Shown here: positions 1-7,031 of the stretch, piece by piece
Layout of the letters: every line of letters starts with the position of its first letter
Numbering within the stretch: the first letter of the stretch is position 1
Assembly: GCA_035315885.1 (NCBI GenBank)
Contig: DATFXM010000095.1
Coordinates: forward strand, 6,124-70,123
Direction: 5' to 3'
DNA length: 64,000 bases
From: DATFXM01 sp035315885
GTDB taxonomy: Bacteria > Acidobacteriota > Blastocatellia > UBA7656
The notes under the pieces: generated by a model
What the model saw: only the letters and a program-made list of their open reading frames with translations
Told to the model about the DNA's origin: nothing
The model's database searches: none
Made by a program: the position numbers and the translations under genes

Positions 1-2
1 CA

Positions 3-515
3 AACAGAGGACATCGCGCCATCGCCAGCCTTGTCTCGCAAGACAAAGTGAACTGCGTCATCACCCAGAACATCGATGGACTTCATCAGCGTGCCGGCGT
101 CCCCGCTGAAAAAGTGATCGAGCTGCACGGCAACGGTACCTACTGCATTTGTCTCGACTGCCGAAAGAGGTACGAGCTCGAACTTGTTCTGAATATTTTC
201 AGAAATGGCGAAGAGCTTCCAATGTGCGACGACTGCGGCGGGATATTGAAGACCGGTACAATATCCTTCGGTCAGCCCATGCCCGCCGATGCGATGGTCC
301 GCGCACAAAACGAAAGTGAGCGCGCGGATTTGTTTCTGGCTATAGGCTCTTCGTTGGTAGTCTATCCGGCGGCGGCATTCCCAGCGCGCGCCAAGTTGTT
401 TGGAGCGAAGCTGGTAATAATCAATCGAGACGCGACCGAATTGGATTATCTCGCTGACCTGATTGTAAACGACGAAATTGGGCCGACGCTCGGTGCGCTC
501 ACCGGGGAGAGTTAG
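3..515 (+). CDS. Sir2-family NAD-dependent protein deacylase, 5' end cut by window edge
   Basis: C-terminal 170 residues of a Sir2 (sirtuin) enzyme that removes acyl groups from lysine using NAD. The frame is open to the left edge, so the true start lies outside. Visible are the NAD/catalytic motif TQNIDGLHQRAG, the catalytic His in ELHGNG, two zinc-binding CxxC pairs (CLDC and CDDC), the GTISFGQPMP segment, the GSSLVVYPAA motif of the Rossmann fold, and the INRD motif near the end. These are the conserved blocks of bacterial CobB-like sirtuins. It ends 12 bases before the JAMM protease gene, so it may share a transcript with it. Family assignment is firm; the acyl specificity and substrates cannot be read. 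Confidence 0.93.
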   Translation, partial: NRGHRAIASLVSQDKVNCVITQNIDGLHQRAGVPAEKVIELHGNGTYCICLDCRKRYELELVLNIFRNGEELPMCDDCGGILKTGTISFGQPMPADAMVRAQNESERADLFLAIGSSLVVYPAAAFPARAKLFGAKLVIINRDATELDYLADLIVNDEIGPTLGALTGES

Positions 516-527
516 AAGGTCGATCTC

Positions 528-974
528 GTGGGCTATAGTATGGATACGGGGCCAGGAATGGAATCGGTGCGGATCACCGCCGCGGTTCGAACTGCGATGG
601 AGCGTGAGGCCATCACATGGCGGCCGTCCGAATGCTGCGGGCTTCTGAGCGGCGAGGACAGCGTCATTACCGATATTCACCCGTTGCGTAACGATGCTCA
701 AACACCGGAGACCCGTTATTCGGCGGCTCCGGAAGACCTGTTCGCCGCGACTCGCAAGATTCGCGAAAGCGGGCACAAGATGCTCGGAATCTATCACTCG
801 CACCCGCGTACCGCGCCGTATCCATCGCCGTCGGATGTTGAGATGGCGTTTTATCCGGAGGCGGTTTACTTCATCGTGGCGCTGGAGCCTCGAGTTGAGC
901 TGAGAGCGTATCGCATTCGAGATTCGAAGATTCAGGACCTGACGCTCGAGGTCGACGTCTGGGTTGGAGAATGA
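528..974 (+). CDS. JAMM/MPN-family (Mov34/JAB1) zinc metalloprotease
   Basis: A 148-residue single-domain JAMM isopeptidase-type protease. The full zinc motif is present: Glu35 (SECCGLLSG), then His90-x-His92-x7-Ser100-x2-Asp103, i.e. the exact HxHx7SxxD spacing. Family members cleave after the C-terminal Gly-Gly of ubiquitin-like proteins. I take the GTG at 528 because GAAGGT lies 7 bases upstream; ATGs at 540 and 558 are alternatives without a good site. The next gene, 16 bases on, encodes a ubiquitin-fold MoaD fused through Gly-Gly to MoaE, which makes that protein the obvious candidate substrate (inference). Bacterial relatives such as Mec+ act on similar sulfur-carrier conjugates. Confidence 0.92.
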   Translation: MGYSMDTGPGMESVRITAAVRTAMEREAITWRPSECCGLLSGEDSVITDIHPLRNDAQTPETRYSAAPEDLFAATRKIRESGHKMLGIYHSHPRTAPYPSPSDVEMAFYPEAVYFIVALEPRVELRAYRIRDSKIQDLTLEVDVWVGE

Positions 975-990
975 GTGCGGAGCAAAATCT

Positions 991-1695
991 GTGACTGACG
1001 ATCGAATCAAAGTGACGGTGTTGTTGTTCGGGCAAGCTCGCGAGTGGGTAGGCGCATCCAGCGTCGAATTGGAGTTGCCACCGGCTACTGCGGTTGCGAG
1101 CGCGTTTGATGAATTGAAGAGAATGCACCCGAAAATGGCGGGGCTCGAAAGGAGTGTTCTGTTCGCGGTCAACGAAGAATATGTCAGCCGGGACTACGAG
1201 CTCGCGAGTGGAGATCAGCTTGCGGTGCTGCCGCCGGTCAGCGGTGGATCGTCAAGCGAGGTCTCGACCAAGGATGGCGACTTCTTTGCGATCACGCACG
1301 AGCCTCTGGACATCGTAGGGTTGCGGAAGCGTTTGCTTGAGGGCTCGTCAGGCGCAGTTGTTGTTTTCGATGGCGTGGCCCGCAACAACACTAAAGGTCG
1401 AGTGACCCGATTTCTCGAGTACGAGGGCTATTCATCAATGGCTTTGCGTACGATGGAGCAGATTGCGGGTGAGGTTCGCGAGAAGTGGGCTATCAATCGA
1501 ATAGGAATCATTCACCGTCTCGGGCGGGTTGAGATTACCGAATCGAGTGTGGTGATTGTTGTGACGTCTGCCCATCGAGGAATTGCATTCGAGGCATGCC
1601 GGTATGCGATCGATCGATTGAAGAAGATAGTACCGATCTGGAAGAAGGAATTCTTCGAAGACGGCGAAGTCTGGGTGGAAGGTGAGGGGAGATGA
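991..1695 (+). CDS. MoaD-MoaE fusion, molybdopterin synthase small plus large subunit
   Basis: A 234-residue fusion. Residues 1-86 are a MoaD/ThiS ubiquitin-fold sulfur carrier ending PPVSGG (Gly85-Gly86); residues about 95-234 are MoaE with FDGVARNN, the histidine-containing HRLG segment, SAHRG, and the lysine-rich catalytic VPIWKKE. Together these subunits convert precursor Z to molybdopterin. MoaD needs a free C-terminal Gly for thiocarboxylation, but here Gly86 is followed by a short SSSEVSTKDGD linker, so cleavage seems required. An upstream TTG at 964 overlaps the previous gene, but GTG 991 has GGAG 8 bases before it and is preferred. The stop codon is the edge of a palindromic repeat element. 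Similar fusions (MoaX) are known in mycobacteria. Confidence 0.93.
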   Translation: MTDDRIKVTVLLFGQAREWVGASSVELELPPATAVASAFDELKRMHPKMAGLERSVLFAVNEEYVSRDYELASGDQLAVLPPVSGGSSSEVSTKDGDFFAITHEPLDIVGLRKRLLEGSSGAVVVFDGVARNNTKGRVTRFLEYEGYSSMALRTMEQIAGEVREKWAINRIGIIHRLGRVEITESSVVIVVTSAHRGIAFEACRYAIDRLKKIVPIWKKEFFEDGEVWVEGEGR

Positions 1696-1812
1696 GGGAG
1701 CGAAGGGACAAAGGCGGGAGGAGAGACGCGGTGACGAATCCCTCGGATCGTGGTTCCCGCATCTCTCCTCCTGGGGTCACCGCGTCGCCTCTTCGCCCCT
1801 TCGCTCCCTACT
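1683..1812. repeat. Palindromic octamer-type intergenic element between two convergent stops
   Basis: The gap between moaDE and the convergent permease is filled by an element with inverted arms: GGGAGCGAAGGG at the left end and its complement at 1796-1807. The left arm starts at the TGA of moaDE (TGAGGGAGCGAAGGG); the right arm, read on the minus strand, starts at the TAG of the permease (TAGGGAGCGAAGGGG). Inside are purine-rich stretches such as GGGAGGAGAGACGCGG and the complementary CTCTCCTCC, so much of it can fold. Related sequence recurs at 27.9, 30.7 and 55.6 kb. Confidence 0.7.
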
Positions 1813-4315
1813 CATACCTCAGCGCCAACATTGGCTCGGTGCGGGCGGCCTTGCGCGCCGGTAAGAAGGCGCCGAGTAGTATCGATATTGCGAGCAAGAC
1901 AGCCGCAACGACGTATACAATCGGATCCTTCGCAGTTACCCCGTACAAAAGCGATTCGGCAAACAGCGCGCTCGCATAAGCCGCGGGCAACCCTACCACA
2001 AGCCCGACGCTTGTCAGAATTACGACCTCTCGCACCACCAGCCAGGATACATTTCCTCGAGACGCCCCCAACGCCATGCGGATCCCGATCTCTCGCGTCC
2101 TACGCGTGACGCTGTAGGCCATCACCCCGTACAAACCTATCGCCGCTAACAACGCTGCAAGAAAACCAAAGCACGTCGACAGAAACGTCAGGAATCGGTC
2201 TGCAAACAAGGATTCGTCAATCTGCGTCTGGAGAGTCTTCAAACTGTAGACTGGTAAGTTCGGGTCCATCTTCTGAACTTCGCTTCGCAGCACCGGCGCA
2301 ATCGCGGTAGAGTCGCTGGCACTGCGAAGGTAGAACGTGATCTGGCCCAGGTCTTTGTCCTGTGAGTATGGAAAGTATGCAAACGGACGCAACTCGCTGC
2401 GAACCGAACTGTGCTTGCTGTCCTTCACAACCCCTACTATCTCGATGTCCGTTTTTACGTTGTTGCCCCCACCAAACCCGAAGTGACCGCCGATTGCCGG
2501 CCTGTCCCCAAAGAAGCGCCGCACAAACGACTCGTTCACAATTGCCACCTTAGGACTGTCTGCCGTATCCGAAAGCCGAAACTCACGCCCCAACATAAGT
2601 GGCACGCCAAGCGTCGTAAAGTAGTCCGCGCCGATATAGTTGTGCAGCACGCTGGTGTTCTCGTCTTCCTGAGGCTGGTACCCTTCCACCGTCATAGTTG
2701 AACTCGCATTGCTGTCAGTCAGGATGGATATCTTGGCGGCGCTGGCGGCCTGAACCCCCGGCAAGCCGGCAACTCGCGTCTTGAGCTGATCGAAGAAGGA
2801 GACACACTGCTGAGGTTTGTACCCGTTCAGATCAGGCGAGACCGAGAATTCTAATAGATTCTGCGGGCGGAGGCCGAGATCGGTTTCCTTGAGATTGTTC
2901 AGGCTCCTGGCGAACAACCCGGAAGCCACTAGCAGAACGGCAGTCAGAATTATCTGGCACACCACCAGTCCTTTTCTAAAGCGTACTTGCGATGTGCCGC
3001 CCGAGACACTCGAACCCTGTTCTCGCAGCGTCCGCTCGAGGTTCAAACGAGTCGAACGGAACGCGGGGATCAACCCAAACAACAGGCCCATGCAAACAGA
3101 CAGAGCAAAATTGAATCCGAGCAGTCTCAGATCAAGTCGAGATGATAGCCCGGCGGCGCCGATGCTCTCGGGAATTGAGCTGATCAATGCTCCGAGAGTC
3201 CAGATTGTGATCAGCAACGCGACGGCTCCGCCGGCAACAGACAGCACAAGGCTCTCTACCAGAAATTGACGCACAAGGCGCAGTCTGCTGCCGCCAAGCG
3301 CCATCCTTATTGCTATCTCTCTTTGTCTGGCGGCCCCGCGAGCCATGAGGAGGTTCGCGACGTTTGCACAGGCTATTAATAACACCAGGCCCACCATTCC
3401 CATGAGCACGAGCAGAGGGCGCTTTGTGCTTTGTTGAAGAATGCCTCTACCGCCCGAGCCATCCTGGAGCCGGATTCGCTTATCGAGATATCGCTCCGTT
3501 GCCTGGGAGGACCACGGCCCGGTCAAGGGGGCCACGTCTTCGAGTATTTGCCGATAAATCGGCCTAATGGCTTCTTCAGCCTGAGATGGCGAGAGACCAG
3601 GCTTCAGGCGGCCTATGATCGACAGCCAGTAGTCTTTATGGTTTTTTAGCCCATCCCAATTTGGCGTTACCTGCGCCTTCATCGTCATCGGTATGAACAC
3701 GTCCGGCAGCTCACCCACCTGAATACCCTGAAAGCCTGCTCGAGACACACCAACCACGGTCATGGGCATGCCGTTCACGATCAGCGTCTTGTTCAGCACG
3801 CCGGGGTCGGAGCCAAATCGACGTTTCCAGTAGCCGTAGCTCAGGACGACAATCGGGCTTGCTCCCGGCGCGGTTTCATCGTCCTGAGTGAATACGCGTC
3901 CGAGAGCTGGTATGACTCCCAGCACTTCGAAATAGTTACCGGAGACTAATTCACCGGATGCGCGATCGGTGCTTTCGTCTGTGGCTATGCTGAGAGGAAT
4001 GGAAAATCTGGCCAACACACCGCTGAAGATATTGTTGCGGTCGCGTATCTCTTTGTACATCGGGTAAGAGAAGGAGGCGGCGTTGTCGCCATCACTGTAA
4101 ACTCGTCCGCTCATCGGGCCGGGAGAGCGCAGGATTACGAGTTGCTTAGGGTCTTTCACCGGCAGGACTCTCAGCAGGACCTGATCGGTTATCGAGAATA
4201 TAGCGGTGTTGGCGCCTATTCCGAGAGCGAGCACAAGCACTGAAATTGCGGTGAAGGCCGGGTTCTTGAGCAGTGTGCGAATGGCGTAACGAACGTCCTG
4301 ATTCAGTGTGTCCAT
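1808..4315 (-). CDS. ADOP-type ABC transporter permease (MacB/FtsX domains)
   Basis: An 835-residue permease of the acidobacterial duplicated orphan permease type. The N-terminus (DTLNQDVRYAIRTLLKNPAF) is the family hallmark, followed by TM1 (FTAISVLVLALGIGANTAIF), a large MacB-type periplasmic domain (about 50-280), a block of three TM helices (LVLMGMVGLVLLIACANVANL onward, ending in the GLIPAFRSTR loop), a second periplasmic domain and a second FtsX block with the REIGIRMALGAS motif. The family lacks its own ATPase gene nearby, as here. ATG 4315 is chosen because GAGGT lies 8 bases upstream; the TTG at 4330 is probably part of that leader. Substrate unknown; relatives are linked to export of peptides or lipoproteins. 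Confidence 0.9.
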   Translation of the reverse strand: MDTLNQDVRYAIRTLLKNPAFTAISVLVLALGIGANTAIFSITDQVLLRVLPVKDPKQLVILRSPGPMSGRVYSDGDNAASFSYPMYKEIRDRNNIFSGVLARFSIPLSIATDESTDRASGELVSGNYFEVLGVIPALGRVFTQDDETAPGASPIVVLSYGYWKRRFGSDPGVLNKTLIVNGMPMTVVGVSRAGFQGIQVGELPDVFIPMTMKAQVTPNWDGLKNHKDYWLSIIGRLKPGLSPSQAEEAIRPIYRQILEDVAPLTGPWSSQATERYLDKRIRLQDGSGGRGILQQSTKRPLLVLMGMVGLVLLIACANVANLLMARGAARQREIAIRMALGGSRLRLVRQFLVESLVLSVAGGAVALLITIWTLGALISSIPESIGAAGLSSRLDLRLLGFNFALSVCMGLLFGLIPAFRSTRLNLERTLREQGSSVSGGTSQVRFRKGLVVCQIILTAVLLVASGLFARSLNNLKETDLGLRPQNLLEFSVSPDLNGYKPQQCVSFFDQLKTRVAGLPGVQAASAAKISILTDSNASSTMTVEGYQPQEDENTSVLHNYIGADYFTTLGVPLMLGREFRLSDTADSPKVAIVNESFVRRFFGDRPAIGGHFGFGGGNNVKTDIEIVGVVKDSKHSSVRSELRPFAYFPYSQDKDLGQITFYLRSASDSTAIAPVLRSEVQKMDPNLPVYSLKTLQTQIDESLFADRFLTFLSTCFGFLAALLAAIGLYGVMAYSVTRRTREIGIRMALGASRGNVSWLVVREVVILTSVGLVVGLPAAYASALFAESLLYGVTAKDPIVYVVAAVLLAISILLGAFLPARKAARTEPMLALRYE

Positions 4316-4439
4316 CAGAATTGACCTCAATGTTGACTTGGTGCGTTTTCGTCATAAATCGTCATTGGTGTGTTAGTGAGTTCCGATTTAACGCAATTAC
4401 GCAAAGTATCGCAAAAGCCGTAAAACCTCTAAGTTTCTT

Positions 4440-4511
4440 CGTAATCTGTTATTTCTCGTCGCCTCATCCCCTCATCTCGTCATCTCCTGGTTGCCTCATC
4501 CCTTCATCTCC
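4440..4511. repeat. Pyrimidine-rich imperfect octamer repeat
   Basis: Six imperfect 8-base units (GCCTCATC, CCCTCATC, TCGTCATC, TCCTGGTT, GCCTCATC, CCTTCATC) run through the 314-base gap between the divergent permease and sigma-factor genes. No gene is visible in that gap. The sequence has the same strand asymmetry as the GAGGAG-type elements elsewhere in the window. Confidence 0.5.
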
Positions 4512-4629
4512 CATTCAGTTATCGACATATAACGCGCTGGGGATGCCCAGGTTTCGGATTCTGGCCGCGAAGTCTGTGGGGTCTGTAACTTTCAATCTGC
4601 TCGCTTGTTTTATATAACGGAAGCCCAGT

Positions 4630-5223
4630 ATGACAAGCGAAGAGCTGGATCCTGAAGAGGTCTTTGAGGGGGAAGTTTTGGAGGACGGCTTTGAGGATGC
4701 CATCGAGGACGTCTTTGAAGACGTCTTTGAAGAGGTGTACCCAGCTCTGTGCCGGTTTCTCGAGGGCTTCACCGGAAAGAGCGGAGTTGCGCAGGAACTC
4801 GCGCAGGAAAGCTTCCTCAGACTGATCAGATCGGGCGCGGACGCGGTACCGCGTGCGGAGATCAGGTTCTGGCTTTTCAAAGTCGCGCGCAATTTGGCGC
4901 TCAACGAGCTGAACCGGCGAAATATGCAGACAAGGCTGATTGACAGAGTCGCTTCGGCGTTTCGAGCGGTGATACCCGATCCGCATCAGGAGCTGGAGCA
5001 CGCTGAACGCCAGCAAGCAGTCGCCGAGTTGGTTCAGACGCTACCGGAGCACCAGCGCGCGGCGCTCCTTTTGAGAGAGCAGGAGGAGATGAGCTATAGC
5101 GAGATAGCTCGAGTGCTCGGGGTTTCCGAAGCCAAGGTGCGAGTGGATCTGTTCAGGGCGCGGACAGCCCTGCGCGAAGGGCTCCGAGAGCCGCGCAAGG
5201 CCGCCGGACGCGGGTTCAACTAA
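4630..5223 (+). CDS. ECF-type RNA polymerase sigma factor with acidic N-terminal repeat
   Basis: A 197-residue sigma-70 family protein of the extracytoplasmic-function type. Region 2 starts near residue 34 (EEVYPALCRFL; FWLFKVARNLALNELNRR is the 2.3-2.4 segment) and region 4 contains LPEHQRAALLLREQEEMSY followed by the SEIARVLGVSEAKVRVDLFRAR helix-turn-helix. Residues 9-37 are an extension made of acidic/hydrophobic tetrapeptides (EEVF, EDGF, EDAI, EDVF, EDVF, EEVY), encoded by near-identical 12-base DNA units at 4681-4740. GGAAG lies 7 bases before the ATG. The zinc-finger anti-sigma gene follows on the same strand, 205 bases on, giving the usual sigma/anti-sigma pair. Confidence 0.93.
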   Translation: MTSEELDPEEVFEGEVLEDGFEDAIEDVFEDVFEEVYPALCRFLEGFTGKSGVAQELAQESFLRLIRSGADAVPRAEIRFWLFKVARNLALNELNRRNMQTRLIDRVASAFRAVIPDPHQELEHAERQQAVAELVQTLPEHQRAALLLREQEEMSYSEIARVLGVSEAKVRVDLFRARTALREGLREPRKAAGRGFN

Positions 5224-5375
5224 CTGCGGACGAGTGCCGCGTCTCAAAGTAAAAGCGTCTCGTTCGGCGCTTCGTTTTGCGCTGCGTTCTGCGCTCAAGA
5301 AGCGGTGACGGCCAGGTGGGTGAACGAAAGCGGAGGTCACGAGAGCGGGTCAGGGAGATCGATGGCACGAAAGCG

Positions 5376-5428
5376 GAGGGCACGGGGTCAGAGGGCACGG
5401 GGTCAGAGGTCACGAGACAGGAGGTCAG
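5376..5428 (+). repeat. 15-bp tandem repeat carrying the anti-sigma ribosome-binding site
   Basis: Units of 15 bases: GAGGGCACGGGGTCA at 5376-5390 and again, identical, at 5391-5405; a diverged copy GAGGTCACGAGACAG at 5406-5420; then a partial copy GAGGTCAG at 5421-5428. The junction of the last two copies forms CAGGAGGT, the Shine-Dalgarno sequence of the anti-sigma gene starting at 5429. A related GAGGTCACGAGAG occurs at 5335. Confidence 0.75.
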
Positions 5429-5911
5429 ATGCAGCAGTGCGAAATGCTTGAATATATCTCGGCGCTGATAGACGGCGAGCTTCCGGCGGAAGAGGTTCAG
5501 CGCGTTCGACAACACCTTGCCGAATGTCTCGAGTGCCGCAGCGCGCACGAAGACTTTCTCGGCACCAGGCAGATTCTACGCGCTCATCATCCCGTCCGTG
5601 ACGCGCAGTTACAGCAACGCGCCAGACAAAAACTGTTCGCCAAAGAGCGCGAGCGTCCCTGGAGCCAGCCGATCAGCATACCGCTTCCGGTGGCTGCGGT
5701 GCTTGCCCTTCTTTTTCTGATCATGGCGGCTGCATTGGTTCGGGACCAGCACAGCAACTTCAGGGCTGCGCACTCAGCCATCATCGAGAAAGCGCTACCC
5801 ACATCGGGGGACGGCGAAGAGGAAAAGATGAGTCTTGCGGCTTTCGATCACGGCGGACGCGCCGTTGTGTACAAGAGCCCGCAGGGTGAAGGAGCTGAGC
5901 AAAAGCGGTGA
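5429..5911 (+). CDS. Anti-sigma factor, zf-HC2 (ZAS) type, single membrane span
   Basis: A 160-residue protein. The N-terminus matches the zinc-containing anti-sigma fold: Cys4, then EYISALIDGELP, then QHLAECLECR giving the HxxxCxxC zinc ligands (residues about 28-36). One TM helix follows at about 88-106 (VAAVLALLFLIMAAALV), then a short periplasmic tail. It should bind and hold the ECF sigma factor encoded immediately upstream. CAGGAGGT ends 4-5 bases before the ATG and belongs to a 15-bp repeat array; the stop codon is inside a second 15-bp array. The signal it senses is not evident. Confidence 0.88.
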   Translation: MQQCEMLEYISALIDGELPAEEVQRVRQHLAECLECRSAHEDFLGTRQILRAHHPVRDAQLQQRARQKLFAKERERPWSQPISIPLPVAAVLALLFLIMAAALVRDQHSNFRAAHSAIIEKALPTSGDGEEEKMSLAAFDHGGRAVVYKSPQGEGAEQKR

Positions 5912-6008
5912 GGAGAAAAGCAGTGAGATGAAGCAAGAGCTGTGAGGAGAAAAGCAGTGAGGAGAAAAGCAGTGAGGAGAAAGCGGTGAGGAGAAAAGCA
6001 GTGAGGAG
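5908..6008 (+). repeat. 15-bp tandem repeat with Shine-Dalgarno core in every unit
   Basis: Unit GTGAGGAGAAAAGCA. Exact copies at 5908-5922, 5942-5956, 5957-5971 and 5986-6000; a 14-base copy at 5972-5985; a diverged 19-base stretch at 5923-5941; a final partial copy GTGAGGAG at 6001-6008. The TGA stop of the anti-sigma gene lies in the first copy, and the last GAGGAG is the ribosome-binding site of the next gene. Confidence 0.85.
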
Positions 6009-6013
6009 ATATG

Positions 6014-6949
6014 ATGCGATTTCGAACCGTACTGTTCGCGTTGATCATTCTTTCAGGACTTGCCGAGACCGGGCGTCCAGCACCCGAGCGCTCGCCATCA
6101 AACCTTGAGCAGAATAATCGCGTCAGGTTTAAGATCACGGCTGTCGAGCTACAGGGAGCCGGCCGAGAAGTTCTGTCCGACAGCCTGATCGAGGGTCCGC
6201 CAGGCGTCGATTTTGCAATCAAACTCCAATCGAAACACTTTCGAATGAACGCTTCCTTTCTGACCGAGCTCACCGGGGACCGTTTGATGATCCGAGCTGA
6301 TCTGGAGACAAAACGTCTGCTTGGAATGTCCGAGCGCAATCTGCCGATTTACGAAGAAGACCAGCAACGACACTCGTTCGATCTCACGCTGGATGAGCAG
6401 CTCAACATCCTTCCGTTTGGCGGGAAGGACGATCTTAATCAATTGCGGATCGAGATCATACCCTCCCGGGGCGAATCCGAATCGCCGCCACCTTCGACAA
6501 AGCCCAGACCTCTGTTCATAAAGATACTGAAGCAAGCCAGCGAGGGCCTGATAAATATCGCGGCGTTCAAGAGGCCTCACCATTTCAACTTTGAAGCTGA
6601 GCTTACGGAGGACGGACACGCGATCGCTCGAACCGGCGGCGCGCTGCTGCTGGACGATCAGCAGGAATTCGCATTCAGTCCATCGGAGGGCGGAGGTCAG
6701 CATCCCGGGACAATGGCGGTTGCGTTCAGAGTCGATCGCTTCATTTCGGCGCGTGAGGGCGACGAGGCCGTCGTCGGCTTCGATCTGTATCGCGTGGGCG
6801 CTGCGAGCGGAGTGAGAGAGGCATTAGCTTCGAATTGGGCTGGTGTGTGCCGGCTGGACGAGCCCTTCAGTTACGACGTGACCAGCGAGTACGGCGGCAC
6901 ACCCGGAAGAAAGTATGAACTCAGATTTGTGGTGAGACTGGCTCAGTGA
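6014..6949 (+). CDS. Secreted protein of unknown function in the sigma/anti-sigma operon
   Basis: A 311-residue protein with a likely signal peptide (RFRTVLFALIILSGLAETGRPA). I recognise no domain. The composition is that of a beta-rich extracytoplasmic protein: alternating hydrophobic strands, a short Pro/Ser stretch (ESPPPSTKPRP) near residue 160 dividing it into two halves. ATG 6014 is preferred over ATG 6011 because GAGGAG ends at 6008, giving a 5-base spacing. Being directly downstream of an ECF sigma/anti-sigma pair, it may be part of their regulon, but that is inference. Confidence 0.75.
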   Translation: MRFRTVLFALIILSGLAETGRPAPERSPSNLEQNNRVRFKITAVELQGAGREVLSDSLIEGPPGVDFAIKLQSKHFRMNASFLTELTGDRLMIRADLETKRLLGMSERNLPIYEEDQQRHSFDLTLDEQLNILPFGGKDDLNQLRIEIIPSRGESESPPPSTKPRPLFIKILKQASEGLINIAAFKRPHHFNFEAELTEDGHAIARTGGALLLDDQQEFAFSPSEGGGQHPGTMAVAFRVDRFISAREGDEAVVGFDLYRVGAASGVREALASNWAGVCRLDEPFSYDVTSEYGGTPGRKYELRFVVRLAQ

Positions 6950-7031
6950 AGGTGTGAGTAGCCGAAGCTCTATCCAACCCTTCTGGGTTGCCGCACAACG
7001 CAGAGTTGAGCATTCGGTCGCAGGAGCATCG

